DNA of 64,000 bases from Miltoncostaea sp963770865 (GTDB lineage: Bacteria; Actinomycetota; Thermoleophilia; Miltoncostaeales; Miltoncostaeaceae): contig CAVYRD010000002.1 in the NCBI GenBank assembly GCA_963770865.1, positions 124,001 through 188,000 of the forward strand, read 5' to 3'. Within the stretch, counting starts at the first letter, position 1; each line of letters starts with the position of its first letter. Under the pieces are notes generated by a model. It made no database searches. It was not told the origin of the DNA and saw only the letters and a program-made list of their open reading frames with translations. A program made the translations under genes and the position numbers. Shown one piece after another: positions 45,134-53,848 of this stretch.

Positions 45134-45304
45134 GGGCTCACGCGCCGCTCGCTGGACGGTGCGGCTTCTCCGCGGGGATGTAAGCGTATTCACGGCCGTC
45201 GCCCGTATCCCGCAGACGTAGGGTCGAGCCGAGTCGGTACTCCCGACGCGCCGTCGCTCACATCGGGTTGCGGCCGAACGCCGGTCGGAGGAAGGTGGCT
45301 CGAC

Positions 45305-46984
45305 ATGATCCGCTCTCAGGAGGCGACCGCAACGATGCGCCGCCCGGTCTGCGACATGACGCGCGCGGGAGGGCCGGACGACGTCACGATCGGGCCGCCC
45401 CGCGCCACTTCTGGCGCGCCCCGGAGGTGCCCCGTCGCATGGCGGACGGCGGCTCTCCTCCTGCTCTGCGGCCTTCTCGCCGTCCTGGCGCCGGCGCCCG
45501 GGGCGCTCGGCGCCGGTCAGCCCGACCCGCCGTTCCCGCGCACCCTGGGGATCTTCCTGACCCAGGACCAGCTCCCCGGCTCCACGTCGTGCACGCCGGG
45601 ATCGCCGAGCGCCCTCGACGCGTCGGTGCTCGGCCGCTTCGACGCGATCGTGATCGACGCCGAGTGGTCGAACCCGGCGCGCCTCAGCTGCTACAGCCCG
45701 AGCGCCTTCAACCAGATCCGCGCCTGGGCGGCGGGCAACTCCGGCGGCCGGGGCATCACGATCCTTCCGTACGTCAACCCGGTCGACCGGCCTGGCTCGA
45801 TGGGCAGCAACGGCTACTACCAGTACCGCTACGACATGTGGGGCTGCCGCAACGCGGTCACCTTCGGCACGTGCGCCTTCCCGAAGCAGTGGCTGGCGCA
45901 CACCTCCAAGGGCCAGCTGTACAGCGAGTACCGCGGCACCTGGATGACCAACCTGACCGATGCGCCCCAGCCGGCCGCGATGCCTGCCGGCGCGAGCAGC
46001 GTGACCGGCTCGTTCACGGCCTTCGAGGACTACTTCGGCACGTGGATCGGTCGACGGTGGAACGACCCGGCTCAGCCGTGGTCGGGCATCTGGGACGGCG
46101 TCTACCTGGACGTCTGGGGCAACCGCATCTGGAACAACTCGAGCCCGTGGGACCCCTACTGGGGCGGCCCGCTGGACGGCGCCAAGAAGAAGACGAACTA
46201 CGCGACGTCCGTGATCTATGCCGATCCGCCTGCGGGGTCCGGGCCGAGCACTCCCAGCGGGCTCTGGCAGCGCGGGATCGCCGCGGGCAACGCGAGGATC
46301 CAGGCGACGGCCGCCACCCTGCCGATCCTCGTCGCCAACAACACCCAGAGCGCGACGACCGCGCCGGGCGAGAACGGCCGCCTCTGGGAGAGCTTCGCCG
46401 ACCCGGCGCTCGGCCGGCAGTGGCTGTGGGATGTCCCCGGCTACGTCGACGCGAGCGGCCCGAACCCCCTCGGCTTCGGCACGAGGACCTTCAGCGGGAC
46501 GACCTTCCTCATCACGGTGGACGGGCAGTTCCCCGCCTCGGGGTCCCTGGGCGCCGCGGACTACCAGCGGGCGCGCTTCGACCTGGCCTCGGCACTCCTG
46601 GGCAACGGCTACTGGGGGGCGGCGACCTCCGGCTACGACGCGCCGCTGTACTTCGACGAGATGGACGGCGGGGCGCTCCACCGGCGCGGCTACCTCGGCA
46701 AGGCCGTCGATCAGCACCCGAGCTGGGACGAGCTCAACGCGCTCTACGTCGCGGGGGCGGGCGAGGGTCGCTACGCCAGCGGCGTCTACCGCCGGGACTT
46801 CGAGAACGGCGCCGTGCTGGTCAACCCCTCGTCGGGCACCCAGACGGTTCAGCTGGAGACGACGCTGTACCACCTGATGGGAACCCGGAGCACGAGCCCG
46901 AACGACGGGCGGCCCGTGACATCGGTGACGCTGGCCAAGAACGACGCCGTGGTGCTCGTCAGCGCGCCGCCGTCGCCGGGGTGA
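45305..46984 (+). CDS. Secreted GHL15-like putative glycoside hydrolase
   Basis: A 559-residue protein with an N-terminal signal peptide (AWRTAALLLLCGLLAVLAPA, ending AG) and a TIM-barrel-like domain matching hypothetical glycosyl hydrolase family GHL15: FPRTLGIFLTQDQ, DAIVIDAEWSN, GITILPYVNPV, WSGIWDGVYLDVWG with acidic residues at barrel strand ends, and LFFDEMDG-like YFDEMDG. The C-terminus (LVNPSSGTQTVQLETTLYHL) looks like the usual small beta domain. GGAGGAAGG precedes ATG 45305; the signal begins about 45 residues in, so a later Met may be the true start. Substrate unknown. Confidence 0.72.
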   Translation: MIRSQEATATMRRPVCDMTRAGGPDDVTIGPPRATSGAPRRCPVAWRTAALLLLCGLLAVLAPAPGALGAGQPDPPFPRTLGIFLTQDQLPGSTSCTPGSPSALDASVLGRFDAIVIDAEWSNPARLSCYSPSAFNQIRAWAAGNSGGRGITILPYVNPVDRPGSMGSNGYYQYRYDMWGCRNAVTFGTCAFPKQWLAHTSKGQLYSEYRGTWMTNLTDAPQPAAMPAGASSVTGSFTAFEDYFGTWIGRRWNDPAQPWSGIWDGVYLDVWGNRIWNNSSPWDPYWGGPLDGAKKKTNYATSVIYADPPAGSGPSTPSGLWQRGIAAGNARIQATAATLPILVANNTQSATTAPGENGRLWESFADPALGRQWLWDVPGYVDASGPNPLGFGTRTFSGTTFLITVDGQFPASGSLGAADYQRARFDLASALLGNGYWGAATSGYDAPLYFDEMDGGALHRRGYLGKAVDQHPSWDELNALYVAGAGEGRYASGVYRRDFENGAVLVNPSSGTQTVQLETTLYHLMGTRSTSPNDGRPVTSVTLAKNDAVVLVSAPPSPG

Positions 46985-47029
46985 GCCGCCCGGGTGGCGC
47001 CGGGCGGGCGGGATCCGGCCTCGGGCGCC

Positions 47030-47713
47030 TCAGGGCAGCGCGAGCCCCGGATCCCGCCACAGGACGATGCTCACGACCAGGATCCACGCGGTGTCGAGGA
47101 GGACGGCGATGCCGGCGACCGCCTGGATCCCGTCGCCGGCGTATCCGATGGTGAAGGCGCCGGCCAGCGAGATGAGGGCGAGCAGGATGCTCGCCACCGC
47201 GAACCAACGGGCGAAGAGCCGACCCCGGAGGCAGGCAACGGCGGTCGCGCCGATCACGAGCGTCAGGCCCAGCAGCGTCGCGCCCGTGCTGAGGAGGAAC
47301 ATCGTCCACCAGACGCGCGCGGCCGCGGGGTCGAGGTCGTCGATGCGGGTGGCCGTGGTCCCCAGGACGAGTGCGCCCGCCACGGTGCTCGCCGCCGCGA
47401 GCCCCCCGCCTGCGAGCGCGACCAGGGCGAGGCCCCCGGTCCGCCCCTCGGCCTTCCTCACGACGCGGACGAGCCCGGACAGCCACACGAGCGCGGCGCA
47501 CATCGCGAGGCCCGACAGGACGGCGGCGAGCTGGAGCCGGTCGCGGTGGAGCGTCACGTAGTTGACGACCTCCCGGCCGGGATCCGTGGCGCTCGGGGCG
47601 CCGCTGCGCATGTTGGCGTGGATGATGATCAGGACGAAGAAGACCGCGCCTGCCAGGGCGGCCACCCGGACGGACGTGGCTCCCGGCGCTCCGGCCGCCG
47701 CCTTGTTCCCCAT
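47030..47713 (-). CDS. DUF4386-like membrane protein
   Basis: A 227-residue integral membrane protein with six predicted helices: RVAALAGAVFFVLIIIHANM, LQLAAVLSGLAMCAALVWLS, LALVALAGGGLAAASTVAGA, WTMFLLSTGATLLGLTLVIG, FAVASILLALISLAGAFTIG and AVLLDTAWILVVSIVLW. The pattern matches DUF4386-type proteins, whose function is unknown. ATG 47713 is used. It is divergent from the second lysyl-oxidase-like gene, with about 235 bases between. Confidence 0.7.
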   Translation of the reverse strand: MGNKAAAGAPGATSVRVAALAGAVFFVLIIIHANMRSGAPSATDPGREVVNYVTLHRDRLQLAAVLSGLAMCAALVWLSGLVRVVRKAEGRTGGLALVALAGGGLAAASTVAGALVLGTTATRIDDLDPAAARVWWTMFLLSTGATLLGLTLVIGATAVACLRGRLFARWFAVASILLALISLAGAFTIGYAGDGIQAVAGIAVLLDTAWILVVSIVLWRDPGLALP

Positions 47714-47948
47714 CGCCCGCCCCTCCGCCCGGTCGCATCGGATCGTGGGCCCACACTCCGCCCGCATCGTCGCACGCGAATCCGGGCCGCTCCCGGGTCG
47801 ACCACCGCGAAACCACGGAGCCGCGCCGGCGTCAGGCCGGGTCGCGCTCCCCGAGCAGCGGCCACACGAGGGCGACGACGCCCGCCGCCAGTCGCAGGGG
47901 GTGTCGCGGAGGGGTCTGCGGAACCGGCCTGGCGGATAGGGTGGCGCA

Positions 47949-49487
47949 GTGCCGACAGCCCGCACCCCTGCGATGACGCGCCCGCGCCGGGCCGGCGGCA
48001 TCACCGCCGTCGTCGCATGCCTCGCCGTCGCCGCGGGGGGCGCCGCCGCCGCGCCGCCGCGGGCCGGCCTGCTGGTCGTCCGCGACCAGGTCATCGCCAC
48101 CACGGGTCAGGGAGGCTCGGGGCAGGTCCCGCCGGTCGCCTATCTCGTGAACCGCGGCGGGCCGGTTGACGTCGAGCTGCGCCGCGCTCCCGGGACGGCG
48201 ACCTGGGACGCGGTCCAGGTGGTGGACGGGGCGCGCCTGCCGGTGCCCGCGACGGTGCCGATCGGGCCGACGGGGCTCGGGCGGGCCGTGGCCGTCACCG
48301 TGCTCGACCGGGCCCGCCGGGTCGTGCGCCGCCGCGCCCTCGACCTCTGCCTCGACGCCTCCGCGCTGCGGCTCGGCCCCGCCGGGCCGGCGCTCAGCAC
48401 GTTCCCGCAGGAGTGCTCGTACCACCCCTTCGCGCGCGGGCTGCGGCAGGGCCTCGACACGGACTACGGCGTCCCCCTCGACCTCTCGCGCGTCGTCGGG
48501 TACGGCCTGCGGCCGGGCCGCTACAGGGTGCGCGTGCGCATGCGGCCGGAGACCGCCGAGTGGCTCGGCATGGCCCCGGACGCCCGCGCGGCGACGCTCG
48601 GCCTGCGGGTGCGGCGGGTCCGCGGGCCGCGCGGCGCCGTGCTGCGCGCCCTCCTGCGCGGAGACCTCGCCGCGGGGTACGTCAGCGTGCCCGCGCCATC
48701 GGCCGTCGCGACCCGCCGCCGTGCGGTGCGCCACCGGCCGGAGCCGCGGACCGCGCCGCCGCCACCGACCGACGTGGCCCCGCCCGCGGACGTCCTGCCG
48801 AACCTCGCCGCCCTCCCCGCGTACTGGTTCGCGACGACGCGCGAGAAGGGCCGTGACCGGCTCCAGTTCTCGGCGACGATCTGGAACGCGGGGCCCGGGC
48901 CGATGATCGTGGAGGGCTACCGCCGCGGGCCGGCGCCGCGGATGGCCGCGTACCAGTTCTTCCGCCGAGGCGACCAGGACGTCGCGGCGGTACCCGTCGG
49001 GGGCCTGGAGTACGACGCCCGCGCCGGCCACGACCACTGGCACTTCCGCGACTTCGCGCGCTATTCGCTGGTGCGGGCCGACGGCCGCCGGGCGGCGGTG
49101 AGCCCGAAGGAGGCCTGGTGCCTCGCGCCCACCGACCAGATCGACCAGCTGGTTCCGAACGCCGCGCTGCGCTCCGGAGACCCCTTCCTCGAGAGCGCCT
49201 GCGGGGACGCCGACGCGGTGCAGGTTCGCGAGGTGCTGGAGGTCGGCAGCGGCGACACCTACGGCCTCGGCACGCCGGGCCAGGCGATCGACATCACCCG
49301 TCTGCCCAACGGCGTCTACTTCCTGAAGATCGAGGCCAACCCGTCAGGCTTCCTGCGGGAGACGACCCGCGACGACGACGTCGCGCTGCGGCGCATCGTG
49401 CTGGGAGGGCGTCCGGGAAGCCGCACGGTGCACGCGCCGCCGGCCGACGGCGTCGACACCGACAGGGACGCCCGGCTCAGTCGATGA
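47949..49487 (+). CDS. Secreted lysyl-oxidase-like protein (second copy)
   Basis: A 512-residue exported protein. A signal peptide (AVVACLAVAAGGAAAAPP) precedes an N-terminal beta domain, then a Pro-rich linker, then a lysyl-oxidase domain with copper site AGHDHWHFRDFARYSLVRAD and conserved KEAWCLAPTDQIDQL. It aligns in outline with the 35.6-kb protein but has a much longer N-domain. The start is GTG 47949; ATG 47973 is an alternative. The last codons (RDARLSR) and stop derive from a 49-bp segment that is also present at 52383, the tail of a DUF7144 gene, so the C-terminus has been rebuilt by recombination. Confidence 0.8.
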   Translation: MPTARTPAMTRPRRAGGITAVVACLAVAAGGAAAAPPRAGLLVVRDQVIATTGQGGSGQVPPVAYLVNRGGPVDVELRRAPGTATWDAVQVVDGARLPVPATVPIGPTGLGRAVAVTVLDRARRVVRRRALDLCLDASALRLGPAGPALSTFPQECSYHPFARGLRQGLDTDYGVPLDLSRVVGYGLRPGRYRVRVRMRPETAEWLGMAPDARAATLGLRVRRVRGPRGAVLRALLRGDLAAGYVSVPAPSAVATRRRAVRHRPEPRTAPPPPTDVAPPADVLPNLAALPAYWFATTREKGRDRLQFSATIWNAGPGPMIVEGYRRGPAPRMAAYQFFRRGDQDVAAVPVGGLEYDARAGHDHWHFRDFARYSLVRADGRRAAVSPKEAWCLAPTDQIDQLVPNAALRSGDPFLESACGDADAVQVREVLEVGSGDTYGLGTPGQAIDITRLPNGVYFLKIEANPSGFLRETTRDDDVALRRIVLGGRPGSRTVHAPPADGVDTDRDARLSR

Positions 49488-49516
49488 AGACGTGCTCCCC
49501 GTGGACGGTGGGCGCG
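49468..49516. repeat. 49-bp direct repeat, left copy (DUF7144 tail)
   Basis: 46 of 49 positions match 52383-52431. On the minus strand it encodes the TVHGEHVFID terminus of a DUF7144 protein. It flanks a 2.9-kb segment. Confidence 0.8.
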
Positions 49517-49518
49517 CT
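49482..49518 (-). pseudogene. DUF7144 C-terminal remnant
   Basis: The minus strand gives APTVHGEHVFID and a stop, matching the end of the 52.4-kb gene (ALTVHGEHFFTD). No other part of the gene is present, and the sequence upstream in that direction is unrelated. Confidence 0.7.
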
Positions 49519-49816
49519 CCGGCGAGATCTTCTCGTTCGGGCCAATGGCAGGACGGCGCGAAATGGGGCACGCATGTCCACCCAACGGTCCCGTCGTGCC
49601 GACGCACCCGGCGGTCCGGGGCGGGGGTCGGGCAGCGCGAGGGGCAGGTCATCGAGAGCGGGTGCCTGACGCCGGACGACGGACGCGGACGGCATCGGGC
49701 CTCCGTGGAGGGGCCGGCGGGGCCCCTCCACGAGGTGATCGCGCTCCTATCGACCTAACGTCCGCGCCACGGCGAGCGTGGTCTCTCGCTGCTGCTCGCC
49801 GTCGGCGCCGGGTCGG
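49517..49816. other. Intergenic stretch between converging genes
   Basis: About 300 bases without a supported gene. It includes a strong hairpin at 49705-49731, and nothing else is recognisable. Confidence 0.6.
49705..49731. terminator. Bidirectional terminator
   Basis: Perfect 11-bp stem GTGGAGGGGCC (49705-49715) / GGCCCCTCCAC (49721-49731), 5-base loop, between converging genes. Confidence 0.7.
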
Positions 49817-49920
49817 TCAGTGGTGGCCCTTGTGGTGGCCCCTGTCGCCCTTGTGGTGGCCCCTGTCGCCCTTGTGGTGGCCCCTGTCGCCCTTGTGGTG
49901 GCCCTTGTGGCGACCCCTGC
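49817..49920 (-). repeat. 21-bp tandem repeat encoding GHHKGDR
   Basis: About four copies of a 21-bp unit (CCCTTGTGGTGGCCCCTGTC on the plus strand) lie at the 3' end of the lectin-like gene. Near-identity suggests recent slippage, and copy number probably varies among strains. Confidence 0.85.
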
Positions 49921-50785
49921 TCTCAGGCCGGTCGCTCGAGAGGAGGCTGACGTTGTCCACGAGGAAGCCGTTGCCGAGGTTGCCGGCGGCCGCCGTCCCA
50001 CTCTCGCGGAACAGCAGCTTCGAGACCGTCGGCACCACGTTGCCGTTGCCGTTCTGCTCCGGGTCGAAGCGGTAGTAGTCCTCCCAGGTCGTCCCGGTGG
50101 AGCAGTTGTGGGCGAGGCGCTTCAGCTTCCCGTCGATGTAGATCCTGACCACGTCGTTCGCGGGCCCGGGCCTCAGGTCCAGCGAGAACCTGATCTGGTG
50201 GGCATCCGCGCGGTCGAGGGTCGCGATCTCGGTCTCGTTGAAGCTCGTGGTCGCAAGAGGATCGCCGAGCGGTCCCGGATTGGTCGCGTCGTCGAAGAAG
50301 ACATGGACGCCGTCCGCCTGATCCTCGAACCGCAGGTAGCTCATCCGCGACCCGGAGCCGTCGTCAGGACTGACCGACATGATGAGCCCCGGCTGCTCGT
50401 CGGCGCTCGTGGTGCCGACGCTGAAGCTGGCCTCGAAATGACGGTTCGCCTCCGACTCACCGGCCGGCTCGGAGAGCCCGGGCGAGAACGTCTGGTCCCC
50501 GAAGCCGCCGCTCGTGACCGCATTCGAGATGCGCAGCGCCTGGCCCCCGAACCCGTACCCGGACGCGGCGGAGAAGGACGTCACATCAGCCACAGCCGCG
50601 TCGAAGGCGCCGGTCTTCATCCACCCGTTCTGGCCGTTGATGGTGCCGACGGAGTACGTCGGGAGCTCGAAGGTGATCGGGGCGACGGTGTCGGCGAAGG
50701 CGAACGTCGGTGTCGCGAGCAGGGCGCCGGTCGCGAGGACCGCGACGCCGCACGATCGCGCCGTGAATCGCTTGACGAGTCTCAT
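49817..50785 (-). CDS. Secreted lectin-like protein with His/Lys repeat tail
   Basis: A 322-residue exported protein: signal peptide (GVAVLATGALLATPTFAFA), then a 260-residue beta-rich domain resembling concanavalin/LamG-type folds (APITFELPTYSVGTINGQNG; GLIMSVSPDDGSGSRMSYLR; RFSLDLRPGPANDVVRIYID). The C-terminus is a tandem GHHKGDR repeat, four units, which could bind metal or anionic polymers. The ATG at 50785 has GGGAG at correct spacing; the ATG two codons upstream would abut it. The role is unknown. It lies in the 2.9-kb segment flanked by 49-bp direct repeats. Confidence 0.75.
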   Translation of the reverse strand: MRLVKRFTARSCGVAVLATGALLATPTFAFADTVAPITFELPTYSVGTINGQNGWMKTGAFDAAVADVTSFSAASGYGFGGQALRISNAVTSGGFGDQTFSPGLSEPAGESEANRHFEASFSVGTTSADEQPGLIMSVSPDDGSGSRMSYLRFEDQADGVHVFFDDATNPGPLGDPLATTSFNETEIATLDRADAHQIRFSLDLRPGPANDVVRIYIDGKLKRLAHNCSTGTTWEDYYRFDPEQNGNGNVVPTVSKLLFRESGTAAAGNLGNGFLVDNVSLLSSDRPESRGRHKGHHKGDRGHHKGDRGHHKGDRGHHKGHH

Positions 50786-51198
50786 GCGCATCTCCCAAGG
50801 GTGGGGCCCAACCCGGCATCGTCTGCCGGGATTGAGGAGGTCAGGGCGACCTCGCTGGCCGATTGCCGCACGGCTAGGGATCCGACGGGCGCGCCTCGCT
50901 GTTGATGGCCTGCGGCCGTCGAGGACCTGGTGCAGTCGGATACCCCATCGGTCGCTTGGTGGTGATCTTGATTCTCGAAGGCCGCCGTCGGCGCCACACC
51001 GTCCATGGGACATGGCGCCAGAGGAGGTGTCGGCCCGTCCGGGTGGGCGGCCCGTCTCGACGTGGTCGGGGTGGGCGCGCTCACCTGCGTAACGCCGCGG
51101 TGGAGAGCGCAGGCGCCCGCCGGAGCCCGGGGGACGGCCGCGTTAGAGTGTCCGACCGTCACGGGCGCACCCCGTGCCGAGACCACGGGGGAAGACGA
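50786..51198. other. Intergenic region between divergent genes
   Basis: About 400 bases with no supported gene; presumably it holds the promoters of the lectin-like (minus) and PRMT-like (plus) genes. I see no clear palindrome or riboswitch. Confidence 0.5.
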
Positions 51199-52194
51199 AT
51201 GGGATCGTTGGCAACACGGGCGCTTGGTGTTGCGGTCAACATGGCCGACCGCACGCGCGCGAGGATCGAGGGCCACCCGAGGACACGGGAACTCGTCTAC
51301 CAACTGCGCAACCGGCGCAAGTTCGCAGACCTTCACATGCACGACATCATGCTGGCCGACCGTCCCCGCGTCGAAGCCTATGAGGCGGCGCTGAGGGTCC
51401 ACGTCCACCCCGGGGACGTGGTGGTCGACCTGGGCACGGGCACGGGGGTGCTGGCCTTCCTCGCGGCGAGGCAGGCCGCCCGAGTGGAGGCGATCGAGCA
51501 CGGGCCGATCATCGAGGCGGCGCAAGCCGTCGCCGCGGCCAACGGCATCGACAACGTGCGATTCCACCGTATGCACAGCCGCTCCTTCTCGCTGCCCGAG
51601 CGGGCGGACGTGATCGTGCACGAGCAGATCGGTGCGGCCCTCTTCGACGAGGGCGTGGTCGCCAACATGGCCGACCTGCGGGACCGAGTGCTGAAGCCGG
51701 GCGGGCGCGTCCTGCCCCACCGCCTGGAGCTCTTCATCGAGCCCGTCCAGCTGAGGGAGGAGCTGCGGCTCCTGCCCGCCTGGCAGCAGCAGGTGCACGG
51801 CATCGATTTCTCCGCGTTGCGCACGTTCGGTGACCGGCAACCCTTCGACTACTGGTACCGCCGGATGCGCGAGTTCCCCCTGGACCACTTCCTGTGCCGG
51901 ATCGAGCCGGTCGTGACCATCGACCTCCTGACGGCGGGACCGCAGGACCTGCCACACCGGATCAGCTACGAGCGCCCGGCCACCGAGGCGGGCTGGCTGG
52001 ACGGTTTCTGCGTGCACTTCCGGGCGTGGTTCGACGACAAGATCTCACTCTCGAACTCGCCGGAGGAGCCGCAGACCTCGTGGGTGACGCCCTTCCTGCG
52101 TCTCGAGCCCCGGCGAGTCGAGGTGGGCGACCCGATCCGGCTCGACCTGCACGCCGAGGACCTGGCGCTGCCGAGAACATGGCGATGGCGCTGA
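51199..52194 (+). CDS. PRMT-like SAM-dependent methyltransferase
   Basis: A 331-residue protein with the layout of protein arginine methyltransferases. HDIMLADRPRVEAYEAAL precedes the SAM site VVDLGTGTGVLAFLAARQAA (motif I). Acidic EAIEHGP follows. A double-E-like loop VIVHEQIGAALFDEG carries two glutamates, and a C-terminal beta-barrel region ends in WRWR. In PRMTs the two glutamates clamp the arginine guanidinium. The target in bacteria is unknown, and small-molecule methylation is equally possible. A GGGGAAGA ribosome site precedes ATG 51199. Confidence 0.75.
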   Translation: MGSLATRALGVAVNMADRTRARIEGHPRTRELVYQLRNRRKFADLHMHDIMLADRPRVEAYEAALRVHVHPGDVVVDLGTGTGVLAFLAARQAARVEAIEHGPIIEAAQAVAAANGIDNVRFHRMHSRSFSLPERADVIVHEQIGAALFDEGVVANMADLRDRVLKPGGRVLPHRLELFIEPVQLREELRLLPAWQQQVHGIDFSALRTFGDRQPFDYWYRRMREFPLDHFLCRIEPVVTIDLLTAGPQDLPHRISYERPATEAGWLDGFCVHFRAWFDDKISLSNSPEEPQTSWVTPFLRLEPRRVEVGDPIRLDLHAEDLALPRTWRWR

Positions 52195-52382
52195 GCGCGG
52201 TGCGTCCACCGACGATCTGGTCGTGATCTCACCTGCCGACGCGCCCCCTCCGGGGCCGTTCCTGGGTCCCGAGAGCACTTCGGCGACGATCTACCTCGAC
52301 AACGCGATGATCGCCACCGAGCGCGTCGGATCGGCCGACCCCACGGCGCCCGCCTCTCGGAATCGGGCTCTGAGGCCCGTCC

Positions 52383-52431
52383 ACGCCCGGCTCAGTCGGT
52401 GAAGAAGTGCTCCCCGTGGACGGTGAGCGCG
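52383..52431. repeat. 49-bp direct repeat, right copy
   Basis: Partner of 49468-49516 (46 of 49 identical). It covers the 3' end of the DUF7144 gene. Confidence 0.8.
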
Positions 52432-52793
52432 TAGATGATCAGCCCGTCCACGACCATGATCGGGATCGACCGGGCCGGGTCGGCCCCGATGAACAGGAAG
52501 TGCCAGAAGCCGTTCAGGCCGGCCACCATGATGCCGAGGAACTGGCCGAAGACGCGCCCCTTCAGCACGAGCCAGCCGGTGAGCAGCTCGACCGCGCCGA
52601 TCACGAGGAACGTCGTGCCGAGCGCCGTGCGGTCGCCGAAGATCAGGTCGGCGCCGGCGTAGACCTCCTCCTGGTTGAGCGCCACGAGGCCGTCGAGCAC
52701 GTCAGCACCCCGGCCACGAGCAGCGCCGCCGCCGCGAACGTCACCCACGCGCTGCGGCCCACGCCGCGGAACCCCGTCGACATCTCCACCCCC
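52392..52793 (-). pseudogene. DUF7144-type membrane protein with a frameshift
   Basis: From ATG 52793 the frame reads TGFRGVGRSAWVTFAAAALL then VAGVLT and continues out of frame. In the neighbouring frame the normal sequence resumes as VLDGLVALNQEEVYAG and three more helices (TFLVIGAVELLTGWLVLKG; FGQFLGIMVAGLNGFWHFLF; IPIMVVDGLIIYALTVHGE) to 52392. A single missing base near 52698-52705 explains it. The protein would be a four-helix DUF7144 protein. It may be truly broken or a sequencing error. Confidence 0.75.
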
Positions 52794-52844
52794 GCTCTCA
52801 ACCCGGACGGCGGGACCCTATCCCGGCCGCGGCCCGGCGGTGGG

Positions 52845-53156
52845 TCAGCCCAAGGGTGCGAGGGCCCGCACGACCGCCGTCGCCGTCCGCTTGGCCATCG
52901 TGGGGATGTCGAACTCCCAGGTGACGCCCTTGGCGAAGTCGATGGTGAGGCGGGAGAGGATGCGGCCCTCCTCGAGCGCGACCGCGGAGATCGCCGAGCG
53001 CGGGACGCGCGCGAGGACCTCGTCGGTGACCCTCATGCGCAGGGTGCCGGTCGCGGTCCGCACGAGCACGAGGTCGTCGGCGGAGACGGCGAGGAAGCCC
53101 ACCCGGCCGAAGTGCGGCACCTCGGGGGCGCCCGCGTAGTAGTCACCGATCGCCAT
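52845..53156 (-). CDS. Hypothetical PH-like small protein
   Basis: A 103-residue soluble protein, mainly beta with one C-terminal helix (VGFLAVSADDLVLVRTATG, VLARVPRSAISAVALEEGRI, LSRLTIDFAKGVTWEFDIP, TMAKRTATAVVRALAPLG). The order resembles bacterial PH-like domains. No motif identifies a function. Confidence 0.65.
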   Translation of the reverse strand: MAIGDYYAGAPEVPHFGRVGFLAVSADDLVLVRTATGTLRMRVTDEVLARVPRSAISAVALEEGRILSRLTIDFAKGVTWEFDIPTMAKRTATAVVRALAPLG

Positions 53157-53295
53157 TCCCGCGGAGCACGCGCCGGCCGCGCCGGCGAGGACCGCGGTGC
53201 GTCACCGCCGCGACACATCGCGTGCGGCACTCCCGCGCGTTGCGTGCGGGGATCCGCCGTTGCGCCGTCCCGCCCCGTGGGCAAGGATCGGAGCG

Positions 53296-53838
53296 ATGAG
53301 CGCCACCGTCGCCGACCAGGTCTTCGCCCGCGTCACCGCCCTCACGGAGGCCGATCCCACGCTCACCCGAACCGCCGCGATACGGGCGGTGGCCGACGAG
53401 ATGGGGCGCTCGGTGTCGGCCACCTCGTCCGCCTTCTACGCCCGCGCGCGCCGCGACGCGCCGAGCGCGGCGGACGTGTCCTCGACGCCCGCCGCGCCCG
53501 CGGGCGCGCCCGGCCGGCGGGCGCGCGCCGCCGGCCACGCCGCGGCGCCGGCGCTCTACGCCGAGATGCTCCCGCTGGTCGAGGCGGGCGCCACGGTCGA
53601 GCAGGCCGCCCGCCGCTTCGGCGACGAGGACAGCGTCGCGGAGATCGCCGCCGGCTTCACCCGCTGGATGCGGCGCAACCAGCCCGCCGAGGCGCTGGCG
53701 GCGCCCGAGCGGCTCGCCGACGACCGGCTCGCGGAGCTCGAGGCGGAGAACCGGTCGCTGCGCCGCGAGCTCGCCCAGGCGCGGCAGGCCATCCAGCGCG
53801 CCCGGGTCATACTCGACACGACGCCCGGGGAGCCGTGA
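53296..53838 (+). CDS. Hypothetical protein with N-terminal HTH-like region and C-terminal coiled coil
   Basis: A 180-residue protein. The N-terminal 60 residues (VFARVTALTEADPTLTRTAA, then IRAVADEMGRSVSATSSAFY) look like a DNA-binding helix-turn-helix. An Ala/Pro-rich linker follows, then a second helical region (LYAEMLPLVEAGATVEQAAR) and a coiled coil (RLAELEAENRSLRRELAQAR). A DNA-binding or nucleoid role is inferred. ATG 53296 is used. Confidence 0.65.
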   Translation: MSATVADQVFARVTALTEADPTLTRTAAIRAVADEMGRSVSATSSAFYARARRDAPSAADVSSTPAAPAGAPGRRARAAGHAAAPALYAEMLPLVEAGATVEQAARRFGDEDSVAEIAAGFTRWMRRNQPAEALAAPERLADDRLAELEAENRSLRRELAQARQAIQRARVILDTTPGEP

Positions 53839-53848
53839 TCACGCCGGG

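Noticed and set aside
49817..49920. Possible CRISPR or regulatory repeat cluster
   Set aside because: The 21-bp units are contiguous, with no spacers, and code for GHHKGDR in the lectin-like gene.
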